Shown: positions 52,741-61,338 of the stretch, in pieces
Layout of the letters: each line of letters starts with the position of its first letter
Position numbering within the stretch: position 1 is the first letter of the stretch
Assembly: GCF_001746365.1 (NCBI RefSeq)
Contig: NZ_MJAJ01000013.1
Coordinates: forward strand, 39,056-103,055
Length of the DNA: 64,000 bases
Direction of reading: 5' to 3'
Origin: Streptomyces sp. LUP30
Lineage (GTDB): Bacteria > Actinomycetota > Actinomycetes > Streptomycetales > Streptomycetaceae
Notes under the pieces: generated by a model
The model's input: the letters and a program-made list of their open reading frames with translations, nothing else
The model's database searches: none
What the model was told of the DNA's origin: nothing
Made by a program: the position numbers and the translations under genes

Positions 52741-54240
52741 TCACGGCGAACGGTCGACGACGTCCTGCTTGCCCCACTCCACCTGCGGCCCGTCGAAGTG
52801 GGAGGCGTGCCGCGGCGGATGCGCCGCAGCGCCGAGGACGAAGACGTCCTCGGCGCCGTCGAGCACACCGCCCGACGGGTCGTCCTCGCCTGCCCGTCGC
52901 ACCACGTCCCGCTCCGGCATGAGGATGTCGCGGACGACCACACCGCACAGGTAGAGCGTGCCGACCAGGTGCACGCCGATGGCCCAGTGGTATCCGTCGG
53001 TCGGCAGCCCCTTGTGGGCCTCTCCGCTCATCGTGTACGCGAGGTACATCCAGATGCCGAGGAAGTAGGCGACCTCGCACGCCTGCCAGATCAGGAAGTC
53101 CCGCCACTTCGGCCGGGCGAGCACCGCCAGCGGTACCAGCCACAGGACGTACTGCGGCGAGTAGACCTTGTTGGTGACGATGAAGGCCGCCACGATCAGG
53201 AAGGCCAGCTGGGCGAAGCGGGGGCGGCGAGGGGCGGTCAGCGCCAGTATCGCGATGCCCACGGCGCACAGCGCGACGAGGAGCATAGCGAGGATGTTGA
53301 CGCTGTGCGTGGTGAGCGGGTCTCTGGAGTTCTGGGCCAGGATCAACCAGAAGGAGCCGAAGTCCACGCCTCGCTCCTGGCTGAACCGGTAGAACTTCGA
53401 CCAGCCCTCGAAAGCCAAGTACATGACCGGCAGGTTCACCACCAGCCAGGAGAAGGTCGCACCGCCCAGCGCCTTGCCGAAGTCCCGCCACTTGCCCGCG
53501 CGCCAGCACAGCACGAACAGGGGGCCGAGAAGGAAGACGGGATAGAGCTTGGCGGCCGTCGCAAGCCCCAGCAGGACCCCGAAAGCCAGCGACCGACCCC
53601 GGGACCACATGAGCATCGCCGCGGCCGTCAGGGCGACCGCCAGGAGGTCCCAGTTGATGGTCGCGGTCAACGCGAAAGCAGGGGCCAGGGCGACCAGCAG
53701 ACCGTCCCAGGGGCGCCGGGCGTGCGTCCGGGTCACGCAGACGGCGATGACGGCCGCGCACGCCATCAGCATCCCGGCGTTGACGATCCAGTACCACTGC
53801 TCCTGATCCTGGATGCTGCCTCCGCCCGGCGTCAGCCAGCTGGCCACCTCCATGAACACACCGGTGAGCACCGGGTACTCCAGGTAGTCCATGTCGCCGG
53901 GGAGCTTGTCGAAGTACGGCACCAGACCGTCGGCGAAACCACGCCCCTGATAAAGGTGCGGGATGTCCGAATAGCAGGCATGCGTGTACTGGGTGGTGGC
54001 TCCGAAGAACCAGCCGCCGGTGTAGCAGGGCGCCTTCTGGATCAGTCCGAGGGCGAACATTCCGATCGCCACGAGCGCGACGATCCGTACGGGAGTCCAC
54101 CAGGACGTCCCCAGCAGGGCCCGTCGGCCGAGGGGGCCGCCGATCAGCTCACTGCCGGCCGCGGCCACCGGGTCGTCGCTGGTCGGCTTTACCGGATCCG
54201 GCTCATGCACGCGCGCCGGCGAGGATTCTGCACTGGACAT
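52741..54240 (-). CDS. GT87/DUF2029-type membrane glycosyltransferase
   Basis: 499 residues, about 11 membrane helices. The first extracytoplasmic loop is long with DGLVPYFDKLPGDMDYLEYPVLTGVFM, containing the Asp pair typical of polyprenyl-phosphate-mannose-type GT-C enzymes; LATAAKLYPVFLLGP and NKVYSPQYVLWLVP are GT87 motifs. These enzymes transfer mannose or arabinose from lipid carriers outside the membrane. ATG 54240 has GGCAGG ten bases upstream. Substrate unknown. The C-terminal 60 residues are cytoplasmic and low-complexity. Confidence 0.85.
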   Translation of the reverse strand: MSSAESSPARVHEPDPVKPTSDDPVAAAGSELIGGPLGRRALLGTSWWTPVRIVALVAIGMFALGLIQKAPCYTGGWFFGATTQYTHACYSDIPHLYQGRGFADGLVPYFDKLPGDMDYLEYPVLTGVFMEVASWLTPGGGSIQDQEQWYWIVNAGMLMACAAVIAVCVTRTHARRPWDGLLVALAPAFALTATINWDLLAVALTAAAMLMWSRGRSLAFGVLLGLATAAKLYPVFLLGPLFVLCWRAGKWRDFGKALGGATFSWLVVNLPVMYLAFEGWSKFYRFSQERGVDFGSFWLILAQNSRDPLTTHSVNILAMLLVALCAVGIAILALTAPRRPRFAQLAFLIVAAFIVTNKVYSPQYVLWLVPLAVLARPKWRDFLIWQACEVAYFLGIWMYLAYTMSGEAHKGLPTDGYHWAIGVHLVGTLYLCGVVVRDILMPERDVVRRAGEDDPSGGVLDGAEDVFVLGAAAHPPRHASHFDGPQVEWGKQDVVDRSP

Positions 54241-54276
54241 GGGCGCCATCCTGCCGCACCGAGCTAGGAAAACGCC

Positions 54277-54312
54277 GAGGACCGCCCCACCTGGTCCGGT
54301 GGAGCGGCCCTC
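54277..54312. terminator. Imperfect hairpin downstream of the PBP gene
   Basis: GAGG-A-CCGC-C-CCACC pairs with GGTGG-A-GCGG-C-CCTC. It lies past two parS sites between the PBP stop and the GT87 start. Confidence 0.6.
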
Positions 54313-54326
54313 GTTTCACGTGAAAC
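54313..54326. promoter_or_regulatory. parS site, exact
   Basis: GTTTCACGTGAAAC, directly next to the hairpin at 54277-54312. Confidence 0.92.
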
Positions 54327-54334
54327 ATCCGCAT

Positions 54335-54348
54335 GTTTCACGTGAAAC
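54335..54348. promoter_or_regulatory. parS site, exact
   Basis: GTTTCACGTGAAAC, 22 bp from the previous one centre to centre and 23 bp past the PBP stop. Confidence 0.92.
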
Positions 54349-54371
54349 ACGCAAGCTGGGCGGCAGCACGG

Positions 54372-57050
54372 TCACCCGCCCGGGCCTCCGAAGAAGCCCC
54401 CGTTGGTGTTGCCTCTGTTGTCGCCTTGAGTCTCGGAAGGGCTCGGTGACGGGCTCGTCTCACCCGTGCCGCCATTGCCGTTTCCGTTGCCGTTGCTCGT
54501 CCCGCCATCATTCGGGCAACCGAAGAACTTGTTGCACGTCTCAGTCGCGGACGGCGACGGCTCGACCGCAGACTTGCTCGGCGACGGGGACGGCGACGTC
54601 TCCTCCTCCTCGGTCTCGGTGGCCGACGGAGTCGGGGTCGGCGACGGTTCCGCGTTGACGACCTCACCGATGGGCTGCGGCTCCGGGAAGCCCTTCGCCG
54701 GTGTGCCCTCCAGCGCCTCGAGCATGTAGTCGTGCCAGATCTGCGCCGGGAACGAGGCACCGTGGATCTTCTTCTGGCCACCCGTTCCGAACATCTTCAG
54801 GAACGTACGGTCCTTCTTCGACTCGTCGTCGTCGTACCGGAACATGGTGACCGCCGTCGACAGCTGCGGGGTGTAGCCCACGAACCAGGCCGACTTGTTG
54901 CCGTCGGTGGTGCCGGTCTTGCCCGCCACCTCACGGCCCGGCAGCTGCGCATTGGTACCGGTGCCCTTGTCGACCACGGTCTTCAGGACGTCCGTCACGT
55001 TGTCGGCGACCTTGGCCGTGAACGCCTGGTTCGTCTGCGTCTCGTGCGTGAAGATCTGGCCCTTCTCGCTCGTGACCTTCTCCACGGAGTACGGGTCGCG
55101 CTGCTTGCCGCTCGCGGCGAAGGTGGCGTACGCGCCGGCCATCCGGATCGCGCTCGGGTCGGAGATGCCGATCGAGAACGACGGGAAGCCGCTGTTGGTC
55201 AGACTGGACGCCTTCAGGCCCGCACTGACGGCGGAGTCCTTGACCTTGTCCAGACCCACGTCCATGCCGAGCTGCACGAACGCGGAGTTCACGGACTCAC
55301 GCATCGCCTCACGCAGGTCGATCTTGAAGTCGGGCGCGTCGCCCACAGAGACGTTGCCGTCGTTGGTCTGGAGCCACTCCTCGCCCTTCTCGTTCTTCCA
55401 GATCGAATGGTCGTAGTTCCTGATCTTGAGCTTGTTCTGTCCGCTGAACAGGCTCTTGGGCGAGACGATGGTGCGCTCGTCCTGCGCCTGCGAGGAGCCC
55501 AGGTCCGGATCGCGCACGCCCCAGGTCATCGCGGCGGCCAGCACGAAGGGCTTGAAGGTCGAACCGACCTGGGCACCGGTCTGGTCCGCGTTGTCGGTGA
55601 AGTGCTTGGTGGCGTCCTCACCACCGTAGATGGCCCGGATGGCACCGGTATCAGGCTCCACGGACGCTCCGCCGAACTGGACGTGCGTGTCCGTGTCCGG
55701 CCGCTGCGCCGGCTTGATGTTAACGTCCTGGACCTTCTTGACCGACGCCTGCAGCTCGTTGACCTTTTTCTTGTCGAAGGTCGTGTAGATCGAGAAGCCG
55801 CCCTGTTGCAGCGCGTCCTGGGTGACTCCGGTCTCCTTGCTGTGGGTCACGAGGTAACCGTTGGCGAGGTCGACGAGGTAGCCGACCTGGCCCTTCAGGT
55901 CGGTGTTCGACCGGGGGTTCTGCCACTTGGGGAGCTTGGTGTACTTCGCTCGGACCGAGGCGTCGAGGTGGCCGTACTCGACCATCTTGTCGAGGGTGTC
56001 CTGCATCTGGCGCAGGGCCCTCGCGCTGTTGGCCGCGGGCGTGGCGCCGACCGAGTCGACGGACGTCGCGCCGGCCGGGTCGTAGTACGTGGCGCCCTTC
56101 AGCATGGCGGCGAGGAAGGCGCACTCACCCGGGTCGAGCTTGATCGCGTCCTTGTTGAAGTAGGCGCGTGCCGCGGCCTGGATCCCGTAGGCGTTGCGCC
56201 CGTAGTACGCGGAGTTCAGGTAACCGGCCATGATCTGGTCCTTGTCGACCTCCGCGCCCACCTTTATGGACACGAAGATCTCCTTGAACTTCCGGGAGAT
56301 CGTCTGCGACTGGTCGTTCAGCATGGCGTTCTTGACGTACTGCTGGGTGATCGTCGATCCGCCCTGCGTCTGTCCGCCCCGGGCCATGTTGAACACGGCG
56401 CGGGCGATGCCCTTGGGGTCGATGCCGCTGTCGTCGTAGAAGGTCTTGTTCTCCTGCGAGATCACCGCCCAGCGCATCTCCTCCGGGATCTGCGAGAGGT
56501 CGACGTTCTGCCGGTTCGTCTCACCACCGGTGGCAACCATCTGGCTGCCGTCCTTCCAGTAGTAGACGTTGTTCTGCGCCGTGGCCGTCTTGGCGATGTC
56601 CGGGATGCCCACCATGGCGTACCCGATGCCCGCCACGGCGACCAGACTGCCGACGAAGCCGACGAACAGACCGACGACGAGCTTCCACGAGGGCATCCAG
56701 CGCTGCCAGCCGTACTTGTCGGCGCGCGGGTAGTCGATCAGGCGCTTCCGGTCGGGTGCCGAGCGTCCTCTGCCCCGTCCGGGACCGGTCTGATCGCCGC
56801 GACGCGCCGCGGGGTCGACTCCTCTGCGCCGGCCGCCGCCCGGGTTTCTCTGGGACGTGCGTCGGGCGTCGGCGCGGCTGCCGGTCGGCTCCTCGCTACC
56901 GGACCCGTGGCCCAACCCGTAGTCGGCAGGAGATCCGGTGGCGCCTCGCGGTGCCGCGCGGCGGCCGGAGGACGCACCGGACTGGCCGCGTCGGGCCGCG
57001 GCACGTCCGCCTCCCTGCGGCTGCGGCGGTTTGCGACGGTGCTCGCTCAT
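54372..57050 (-). CDS. Class A penicillin-binding protein (transglycosylase/transpeptidase)
   Basis: 892 residues. A basic, disordered cytoplasmic leader of about 120 residues precedes one membrane helix. The glycosyltransferase domain has ISQENKTFYDDSGID (catalytic Glu) and RGGQTQGGSTITQQ. The transpeptidase has GSTFKPF (SxxK), SVNSAF (SxN) and KTGT. The C-terminal 120 residues are Ser/Pro/Thr/Glu-rich with CNKFFGC, a likely disulfide loop, and a Gly/Asn-rich end. It polymerises and cross-links peptidoglycan. ATG 57050 has GAGGAG ten bases upstream. Two parS sites lie just downstream. Confidence 0.95.
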   Translation of the reverse strand: MSEHRRKPPQPQGGGRAAARRGQSGASSGRRAAPRGATGSPADYGLGHGSGSEEPTGSRADARRTSQRNPGGGRRRGVDPAARRGDQTGPGRGRGRSAPDRKRLIDYPRADKYGWQRWMPSWKLVVGLFVGFVGSLVAVAGIGYAMVGIPDIAKTATAQNNVYYWKDGSQMVATGGETNRQNVDLSQIPEEMRWAVISQENKTFYDDSGIDPKGIARAVFNMARGGQTQGGSTITQQYVKNAMLNDQSQTISRKFKEIFVSIKVGAEVDKDQIMAGYLNSAYYGRNAYGIQAAARAYFNKDAIKLDPGECAFLAAMLKGATYYDPAGATSVDSVGATPAANSARALRQMQDTLDKMVEYGHLDASVRAKYTKLPKWQNPRSNTDLKGQVGYLVDLANGYLVTHSKETGVTQDALQQGGFSIYTTFDKKKVNELQASVKKVQDVNIKPAQRPDTDTHVQFGGASVEPDTGAIRAIYGGEDATKHFTDNADQTGAQVGSTFKPFVLAAAMTWGVRDPDLGSSQAQDERTIVSPKSLFSGQNKLKIRNYDHSIWKNEKGEEWLQTNDGNVSVGDAPDFKIDLREAMRESVNSAFVQLGMDVGLDKVKDSAVSAGLKASSLTNSGFPSFSIGISDPSAIRMAGAYATFAASGKQRDPYSVEKVTSEKGQIFTHETQTNQAFTAKVADNVTDVLKTVVDKGTGTNAQLPGREVAGKTGTTDGNKSAWFVGYTPQLSTAVTMFRYDDDESKKDRTFLKMFGTGGQKKIHGASFPAQIWHDYMLEALEGTPAKGFPEPQPIGEVVNAEPSPTPTPSATETEEEETSPSPSPSKSAVEPSPSATETCNKFFGCPNDGGTSNGNGNGNGGTGETSPSPSPSETQGDNRGNTNGGFFGGPGG

Positions 57051-57320
57051 CGAACGATTACTCCTCGGGCAGGCGCATCCGTGCGCGCCTGGAAAAGGCG
57101 GCTGGTTTCCTGTCCCCCCGAAGTACGGATGCGGTCGCTTGCGCATTCACCCGTACTGCACCGAGGACCTCGACGCCCCCCGGCGTCTCATGGGTCCCGG
57201 TGGTGTGCATGGCGCACAGACTACGCACCGCCAAAACCCGCCTAGCCCCCAAGTTCACCCCAAATCAGGCAACTCGCCTACAACGAATCAGTGATGTGAT
57301 CCCGTTCACCATCCCCCCTC

Positions 57321-57349
57321 TTGTCGCATCCGGAAGGCCGTTCTATCGT
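57321..57349 (+). promoter_or_regulatory. padR promoter
   Basis: TTGTCG (57321-57326), 17-bp spacer, TATCGT (57344-57349). The start point would fall near 57356, inside the palindromic operator. Confidence 0.72.
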
Positions 57350-57352
57350 CTA

Positions 57353-57373
57353 GATGTATCGAGTCGATACATC
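57353..57373. promoter_or_regulatory. PadR operator, 21-bp perfect palindrome
   Basis: GATGTATCGA and its exact complement around a central G, containing the PadR half-sites ATGT and ACAT. It overlaps the predicted transcription start of padR, so autorepression is very likely. Confidence 0.85.
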
Positions 57374-57402
57374 AGCGCGGCATAAGCCGAGAGGAGGCAA
57401 CC

Positions 57403-58086
57403 ATGAGCCGGCGTTCCGGGATCCTTGAGTTCGCCGTCCTCGGCCTGCTGCGCGAGTCCCCCATGCACGGCTATGAGCTGCGCAAACGACTCAATACGTC
57501 GTTGGGCGTGTTCCGTGCGTTCAGCTACGGCACGCTCTACCCCTGCCTCAAGACGCTGGTCGCCAACGGCTGGTTGATCGAAGAGCCGGGGAGCACCCCT
57601 GAGGACGCCCTGGCAGCTCCACTCGCAGGGCGACGCGCCAAGATCGTCTATCGGTTGACGGCGGAGGGGAAGGAGCACTTCGAGGAGCTCCTGTCCCAGA
57701 CGGGACCCGACGCGTACGAGGACGAGACCTTCGCCGCTCGTTTCGCCTTCTTCGGCCAGACGTCGCGCGATGTCCGCATGCGCGTCCTGGAGGGCCGTCG
57801 CAGCCGGCTGGAGGAGCGCCTCGAGAAGATGCGTGCCTCCCTGGTCCGGACCCGGGAGCGCCTCGACGATTACACGCTTGAGCTCCAGCGCCACGGAATG
57901 GAGTCCGTGGAGCGCGAAGTGCGCTGGCTGAACGAGCTCATCGAAAGCGAGCGGGCCGGACGGGACCTCAAGGGTTCACCGTCCGGGGGGCCCGCTCAGC
58001 AGCACAACACATCTGGATCGACGGGCGTCCTGCCCCGCCCCGGGGACACCTCCGGGACGGATTCGCCCGACGAAACCGCCACGTGA
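57403..58086 (+). CDS. PadR family transcriptional regulator
   Basis: 227 residues. The PadR winged helix is clear: [46 protein letters not shown] and [15 protein letters not shown]. The C-terminal helical dimer domain (PadR-s2 type) follows and then 50 disordered residues rich in Ser/Gly. GAGGAGG lies before the ATG. It ends 44 bp upstream of the inositol-phosphate synthase gene and may be cotranscribed with it, so PadR may control inositol synthesis. Confidence 0.92.
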   Translation: MSRRSGILEFAVLGLLRESPMHGYELRKRLNTSLGVFRAFSYGTLYPCLKTLVANGWLIEEPGSTPEDALAAPLAGRRAKIVYRLTAEGKEHFEELLSQTGPDAYEDETFAARFAFFGQTSRDVRMRVLEGRRSRLEERLEKMRASLVRTRERLDDYTLELQRHGMESVEREVRWLNELIESERAGRDLKGSPSGGPAQQHNTSGSTGVLPRPGDTSGTDSPDETAT

Positions 58087-58130
58087 GCGCCCATTCAGGG
58101 CCTCACTCGTACACACAGGGAGCAACCGGA

Positions 58131-59213
58131 ATGGGTTCGGTTCGCGTAGCCATCGTCGGCGTGGGCAACTGCGCGGCGTCGCTGGTGCAGGGCGTCGAGT
58201 ACTACAAGGACGCCGACCCGGCGACCAAGGTCCCGGGCCTGATGCACGTGCAGTTCGGGGACTACCACGTCGGTGACGTCGAGTTCGTCGCCGCCTTCGA
58301 CGTCGACGCGAAGAAGGTCGGCCTCGACCTCTCGGACGCCATCGGTGCCAGTGAGAACAACACCATCAAGATCTGCGACGTCCCGAACAAGGGCGTCACG
58401 GTCCAGCGCGGCCACACCCTCGACGGTCTCGGCAAGTACTACCGCGAGACCATCGAGGAATCCGCCGAGACGCCGGTCGACGTGGTCCAGATCCTGAAGG
58501 ACAAGCAGGTCGACGTTCTCGTCTGCTACCTGCCCGTCGGTTCCGAGGACGCGGCGAAGTTCTACGCCCAGGCCGCCATCGACGCCAAGGTCGCCTTCGT
58601 CAACGCCCTCCCGGTCTTCATCGCCGGCACCAAGGAGTGGGCGGACAAGTTCACCGAGGCGGGCGTCCCGATCGTCGGCGACGACATCAAGTCCCAGGTC
58701 GGCGCCACCATCACGCACCGCGTGATGGCGAAGCTGTTCGAAGACCGCGGTGTCCGTCTCGAGCGCACCATGCAGCTCAACGTCGGCGGCAACATGGACT
58801 TCAAGAACATGCTGGAGCGCGACCGCCTCGAGTCCAAGAAGATCTCGAAGACGCAGGCCGTCACCTCGCAGATCCCCGACCGCGACATGGGCGAGAAGAA
58901 CGTCCACATCGGTCCCTCGGACTACGTGGCCTGGCTGGACGACCGCAAGTGGGCGTACGTCCGCCTCGAGGGCCGCGCCTTCGGTGACGTCCCGCTGAAC
59001 CTGGAGTACAAGCTCGAGGTCTGGGACTCCCCGAACTCCGCGGGTGTCATCATCGACGCCCTGCGCGCCGCGAAGATCGCCAAGGACCGCGGCATCGGCG
59101 GCCCCATCCTGTCGGCGTCGAGCTACTTCATGAAGTCCCCGCCGGTGCAGTACTTCGACGACGAGGCGTACGACAACGTCGAGAAGTTCATCCGCGGCGA
59201 GGTCGAGCGCTAA
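58131..59213 (+). CDS. ino1: Myo-inositol-1-phosphate synthase
   Basis: 360 residues. NAD-binding [16 protein letters not shown] at the start and the actinobacterial INPS blocks [27 protein letters not shown], and SKTQAV. It isomerises glucose-6-phosphate to inositol-1-phosphate with bound NAD, the first step to mycothiol and phosphatidylinositol. ATG 58131 gives the standard length; the frame upstream overlaps the padR stop. AGGGAG lies nearby. A clear terminator follows. Confidence 0.95.
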   Translation: MGSVRVAIVGVGNCAASLVQGVEYYKDADPATKVPGLMHVQFGDYHVGDVEFVAAFDVDAKKVGLDLSDAIGASENNTIKICDVPNKGVTVQRGHTLDGLGKYYRETIEESAETPVDVVQILKDKQVDVLVCYLPVGSEDAAKFYAQAAIDAKVAFVNALPVFIAGTKEWADKFTEAGVPIVGDDIKSQVGATITHRVMAKLFEDRGVRLERTMQLNVGGNMDFKNMLERDRLESKKISKTQAVTSQIPDRDMGEKNVHIGPSDYVAWLDDRKWAYVRLEGRAFGDVPLNLEYKLEVWDSPNSAGVIIDALRAAKIAKDRGIGGPILSASSYFMKSPPVQYFDDEAYDNVEKFIRGEVER

Positions 59214-59255
59214 CCCGACCCCGTACGGAAAATTCGCTCCTGCCAGGGCTGAGAA

Positions 59256-59285
59256 GGGTCCCCGGGTCCACTGACTCGGGGACCC
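59256..59285 (+). terminator. Terminator after ino1
   Basis: GGGTCCCCG pairs exactly with CGGGGACCC, 12-nt loop, 42 bp past the stop. Confidence 0.8.
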
Positions 59286-59308
59286 TCCCCGTATGTGAGG
59301 CTGTGCCC

Positions 59309-60568
59309 ATGGCCGCCCGTGATCTGCGCGTTCTGCTGCGCCTGAGGAACTTCCGGCGCCTGCTCGCCGTACGGCTGCTCTCTCAGTGCGCGGACGGCGT
59401 CTACCAGGTCGCGCTCGCCACCTACGTCGTGTTCTCACCGGAGAAGCAGACCTCGGCCGCAGCGATCGCCTCGGCCATGGCGGTCCTGCTGCTGCCCTAC
59501 TCGTTGGTCGGGCCCTTCGCGGGCGTCCTGCTGGACCGCTGGCGCCGACGGCAGGTGCTCCTGCACGGCAATCTGCTGCGGGCCCTGCTGGCTTCGGTGA
59601 CGGCTCTCCTGACCATCAGCCAGGTACCCGACCAGCTCTTCTACGCCTCAGCGCTCTGCGTCACCGCCGTCAACCGTTTCGTCCTCGCCGGGCTGTCGGC
59701 GGCTCTGCCGCGCGTGGTCGACGGCGAGCGGCTGGTCATGGCCAACTCCCTTTCGCCGACGGCCGGAACGCTGGCCGCGGTCGCGGGCGGTGGTCTCGCC
59801 TTCGTCGTCCGGCTGGGAGTCGCGGACACCGACGCTGCAGTGGTTCTGCTGGCATGCGCGCTGTACCTGTGTGCCGCCCTGGTGTCCCTGTCGATGGCGG
59901 TGGATCTGCTCGGCCCCGACGAAGGCCTCGGCCGGCCCCGGCTGGCAGCCGCTCTCAGAGGCACCGCCCACGGCCTTTCGGCCGGCGTACGTCACCTCGC
60001 CGAACCCCCGCGCAGAAAGGCCGCCTGGGCGCTCGGCTCGATCACACTGATGCGGTTCTGCTACGGCGCCCTGACCGTCATGGTGTTGATGCTGTGCCGG
60101 TACGCCTGGTCGTCCGACCCGGCCGACGGACTCGCCCTCCTGGGACTGGCGGTGGGCGTCTCCGGCGCCGGCTTCTTCGTCGCCGCGGTGGTGACCCCCT
60201 GGGCGGCGGGCCGGCTCGGCCCGATCCGCTGGATCGCCGTTTGTGCCGCGGTCGCCGCGGTCCTGGAGCTCGTCCTGATGCTTCCGTTCGCCCAGCTCAC
60301 CACGTTCGTCGCCGCGTTCGTGCTGGGGTTGGTCACCCAGGGCGCGAAGATCTCCACCGACACGGTCATCCAGTCCTGTGTGGAGGACGGCTTCCGCGGC
60401 CGGATCTTCTCCCTCTACGACGTCCTGTTCAACGTCGCTTTCGTCGGAGCCGCAGCTGTCGCCGCCCTGATGCTGCCCCCTGACGGTCGCTCACCGGGAC
60501 TGGTGGTCACGGTCGCCGTTATCTACGGAGCGGTTGCTGGCGCTATAGCCCGCTTTGCACGCCGGTGA
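59309..60568 (+). CDS. MFS transporter (EntS/macrolide-efflux type)
   Basis: 419 residues, 12 membrane helices. The start ARDLRVLLRLRNFRRLLAVRLLSQCADGVYQVALATYVVF is typical of the MFS_3/EntS-like exporters, and GVLLDRWRRRQVLLHGN is the loop 2-3 motif. ATG 59309 is chosen; GTG 59303 is the alternative. Substrate unknown. A GTGTCA/TGACAC hairpin follows the stop. Confidence 0.88.
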   Translation: MAARDLRVLLRLRNFRRLLAVRLLSQCADGVYQVALATYVVFSPEKQTSAAAIASAMAVLLLPYSLVGPFAGVLLDRWRRRQVLLHGNLLRALLASVTALLTISQVPDQLFYASALCVTAVNRFVLAGLSAALPRVVDGERLVMANSLSPTAGTLAAVAGGGLAFVVRLGVADTDAAVVLLACALYLCAALVSLSMAVDLLGPDEGLGRPRLAAALRGTAHGLSAGVRHLAEPPRRKAAWALGSITLMRFCYGALTVMVLMLCRYAWSSDPADGLALLGLAVGVSGAGFFVAAVVTPWAAGRLGPIRWIAVCAAVAAVLELVLMLPFAQLTTFVAAFVLGLVTQGAKISTDTVIQSCVEDGFRGRIFSLYDVLFNVAFVGAAAVAALMLPPDGRSPGLVVTVAVIYGAVAGAIARFARR

Positions 60569-60586
60569 GTGTCACATCAATGACAC
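60569..60586. promoter_or_regulatory. Inverted repeat GTGTCA-N6-TGACAC
   Basis: The repeat begins on the first base after the MFS stop and lies about 107 bp before the next gene. It could be a weak terminator or an operator. TTGTCA near 60608 may be the -35 box of the next gene. Confidence 0.5.
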
Positions 60587-60692
60587 AGACCTCTTCCCGG
60601 CTACAAGGTTGTCAGTGGGGCCCGGTAACTTACGTGCGTCTTACTTCGCGAGTGATTTCGCGCCACGTCCAAGTTTTCTAGGGGGACTCCCA

Positions 60693-61226
60693 GTGTCGAC
60701 TCCGCCGCCCCACGGCCAGAACCCGTTCGCGCAGCCGGGCCAGCAGCCCTACGGCCAGCCCGAGGGGCAGGCTCCGTACCCGCCGCAGGGCGGCTACCCC
60801 CAGCAGCCCGGCTACCCCCAGCAGCCCGGTCAGCCCGGCTACCCCGCCGCCCCGTACGGCGCGGTCCCCCCGGAGCAGCCCCGCCGCAAGGTCAGCTTCA
60901 AGCTGATCAAGAACATCGTCATCGTGCTCGTCGTCGCCGGTGTGGCCATCGGCGGCTACATAGCGAGCCGAGACGACGCCAAGACGGCGGCTGTCGGCGA
61001 CTGCATGCACCGCGGCAACAGCGACGACAACAACCCCGACCTCGAGGTCGTCAAGTGCGACTCCTCGCAGGCGCAGTACGTCGTGCTGGCGAAGGTCAAG
61101 GGCACGTACACACAGCTCACGGCCGACAGCAAGTGCGCGGAGCAAGCCAAGGACTTCCAGTACTCGTACACCGAGAGCGGTGACGGCAGTAACTTCCTGC
61201 TCTGCCTGAAGGACCACAAGAAGTAA
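60693..61226 (+). CDS. LppU/SCO3897 family protein
   Basis: 177 residues. An N-terminal cytoplasmic Pro/Gln/Tyr/Gly-rich part of about 65 residues (GGYPQQPGYPQQPGQPGYP repeats), one membrane helix (LIKNIVIVLVVAGVAIGGYIA), then an extracytoplasmic domain with four Cys in GDCMHRG, VVKCDSS, DSKCAEQ and FLLCLKD, likely two disulfides. Matches the family named after SCO3897. Function unknown. GTG 60693 is preceded by GGGGGA with good spacing. Converges with cca across two parS-containing palindromes. Confidence 0.85.
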   Translation: MSTPPPHGQNPFAQPGQQPYGQPEGQAPYPPQGGYPQQPGYPQQPGQPGYPAAPYGAVPPEQPRRKVSFKLIKNIVIVLVVAGVAIGGYIASRDDAKTAAVGDCMHRGNSDDNNPDLEVVKCDSSQAQYVVLAKVKGTYTQLTADSKCAEQAKDFQYSYTESGDGSNFLLCLKDHKK

Positions 61227-61232
61227 GACGGC

Positions 61233-61274
61233 TGCGAAGGGGCGGTGTTTCACGTGAAACACCGCCCCTTCGCA
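61233..61274. terminator. 42-bp perfect palindrome with parS core (61247-61260)
   Basis: TGCGAAGGGGCGGT, exact GTTTCACGTGAAAC, then ACCGCCCCTTCGCA, six bases after the LppU-like stop. It combines a strong terminator-like stem with a parS site. Confidence 0.87.
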
Positions 61275-61292
61275 TGTCCGTCCGCCGCAACG

Positions 61293-61326
61293 ACGGGGTC
61301 ATGTTTCACGTGAAACATGACCCCGT
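61293..61326. terminator. 34-bp perfect palindrome with parS core (61303-61316)
   Basis: ACGGGGTCAT, exact GTTTCACGTGAAAC, then ATGACCCCGT, between the LppU-like and cca ends, facing the cca stop. Confidence 0.85.
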
Positions 61327-61338
61327 TTCACGTGCCTC
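61325..61338. promoter_or_regulatory. parS half-site at the cca stop
   Basis: GTTTCACGTG followed by CCTC, so only the left half matches. It overlaps the cca stop codon and the end of the preceding palindrome. Confidence 0.45.

Larger units (their letters stand above)
57051..57402. other. Divergent PBP/padR region
   Basis: 352 bp with the padR promoter and operator (57321-57373) and the PBP upstream region. No gene seen; the middle part (57120-57290) contains nothing I recognise. Confidence 0.6.

Noticed and set aside
54732..57245. 837-codon plus-strand frame
   Set aside because: Antisense to the class A PBP; Val/Arg/Leu/Asp-rich shadow.
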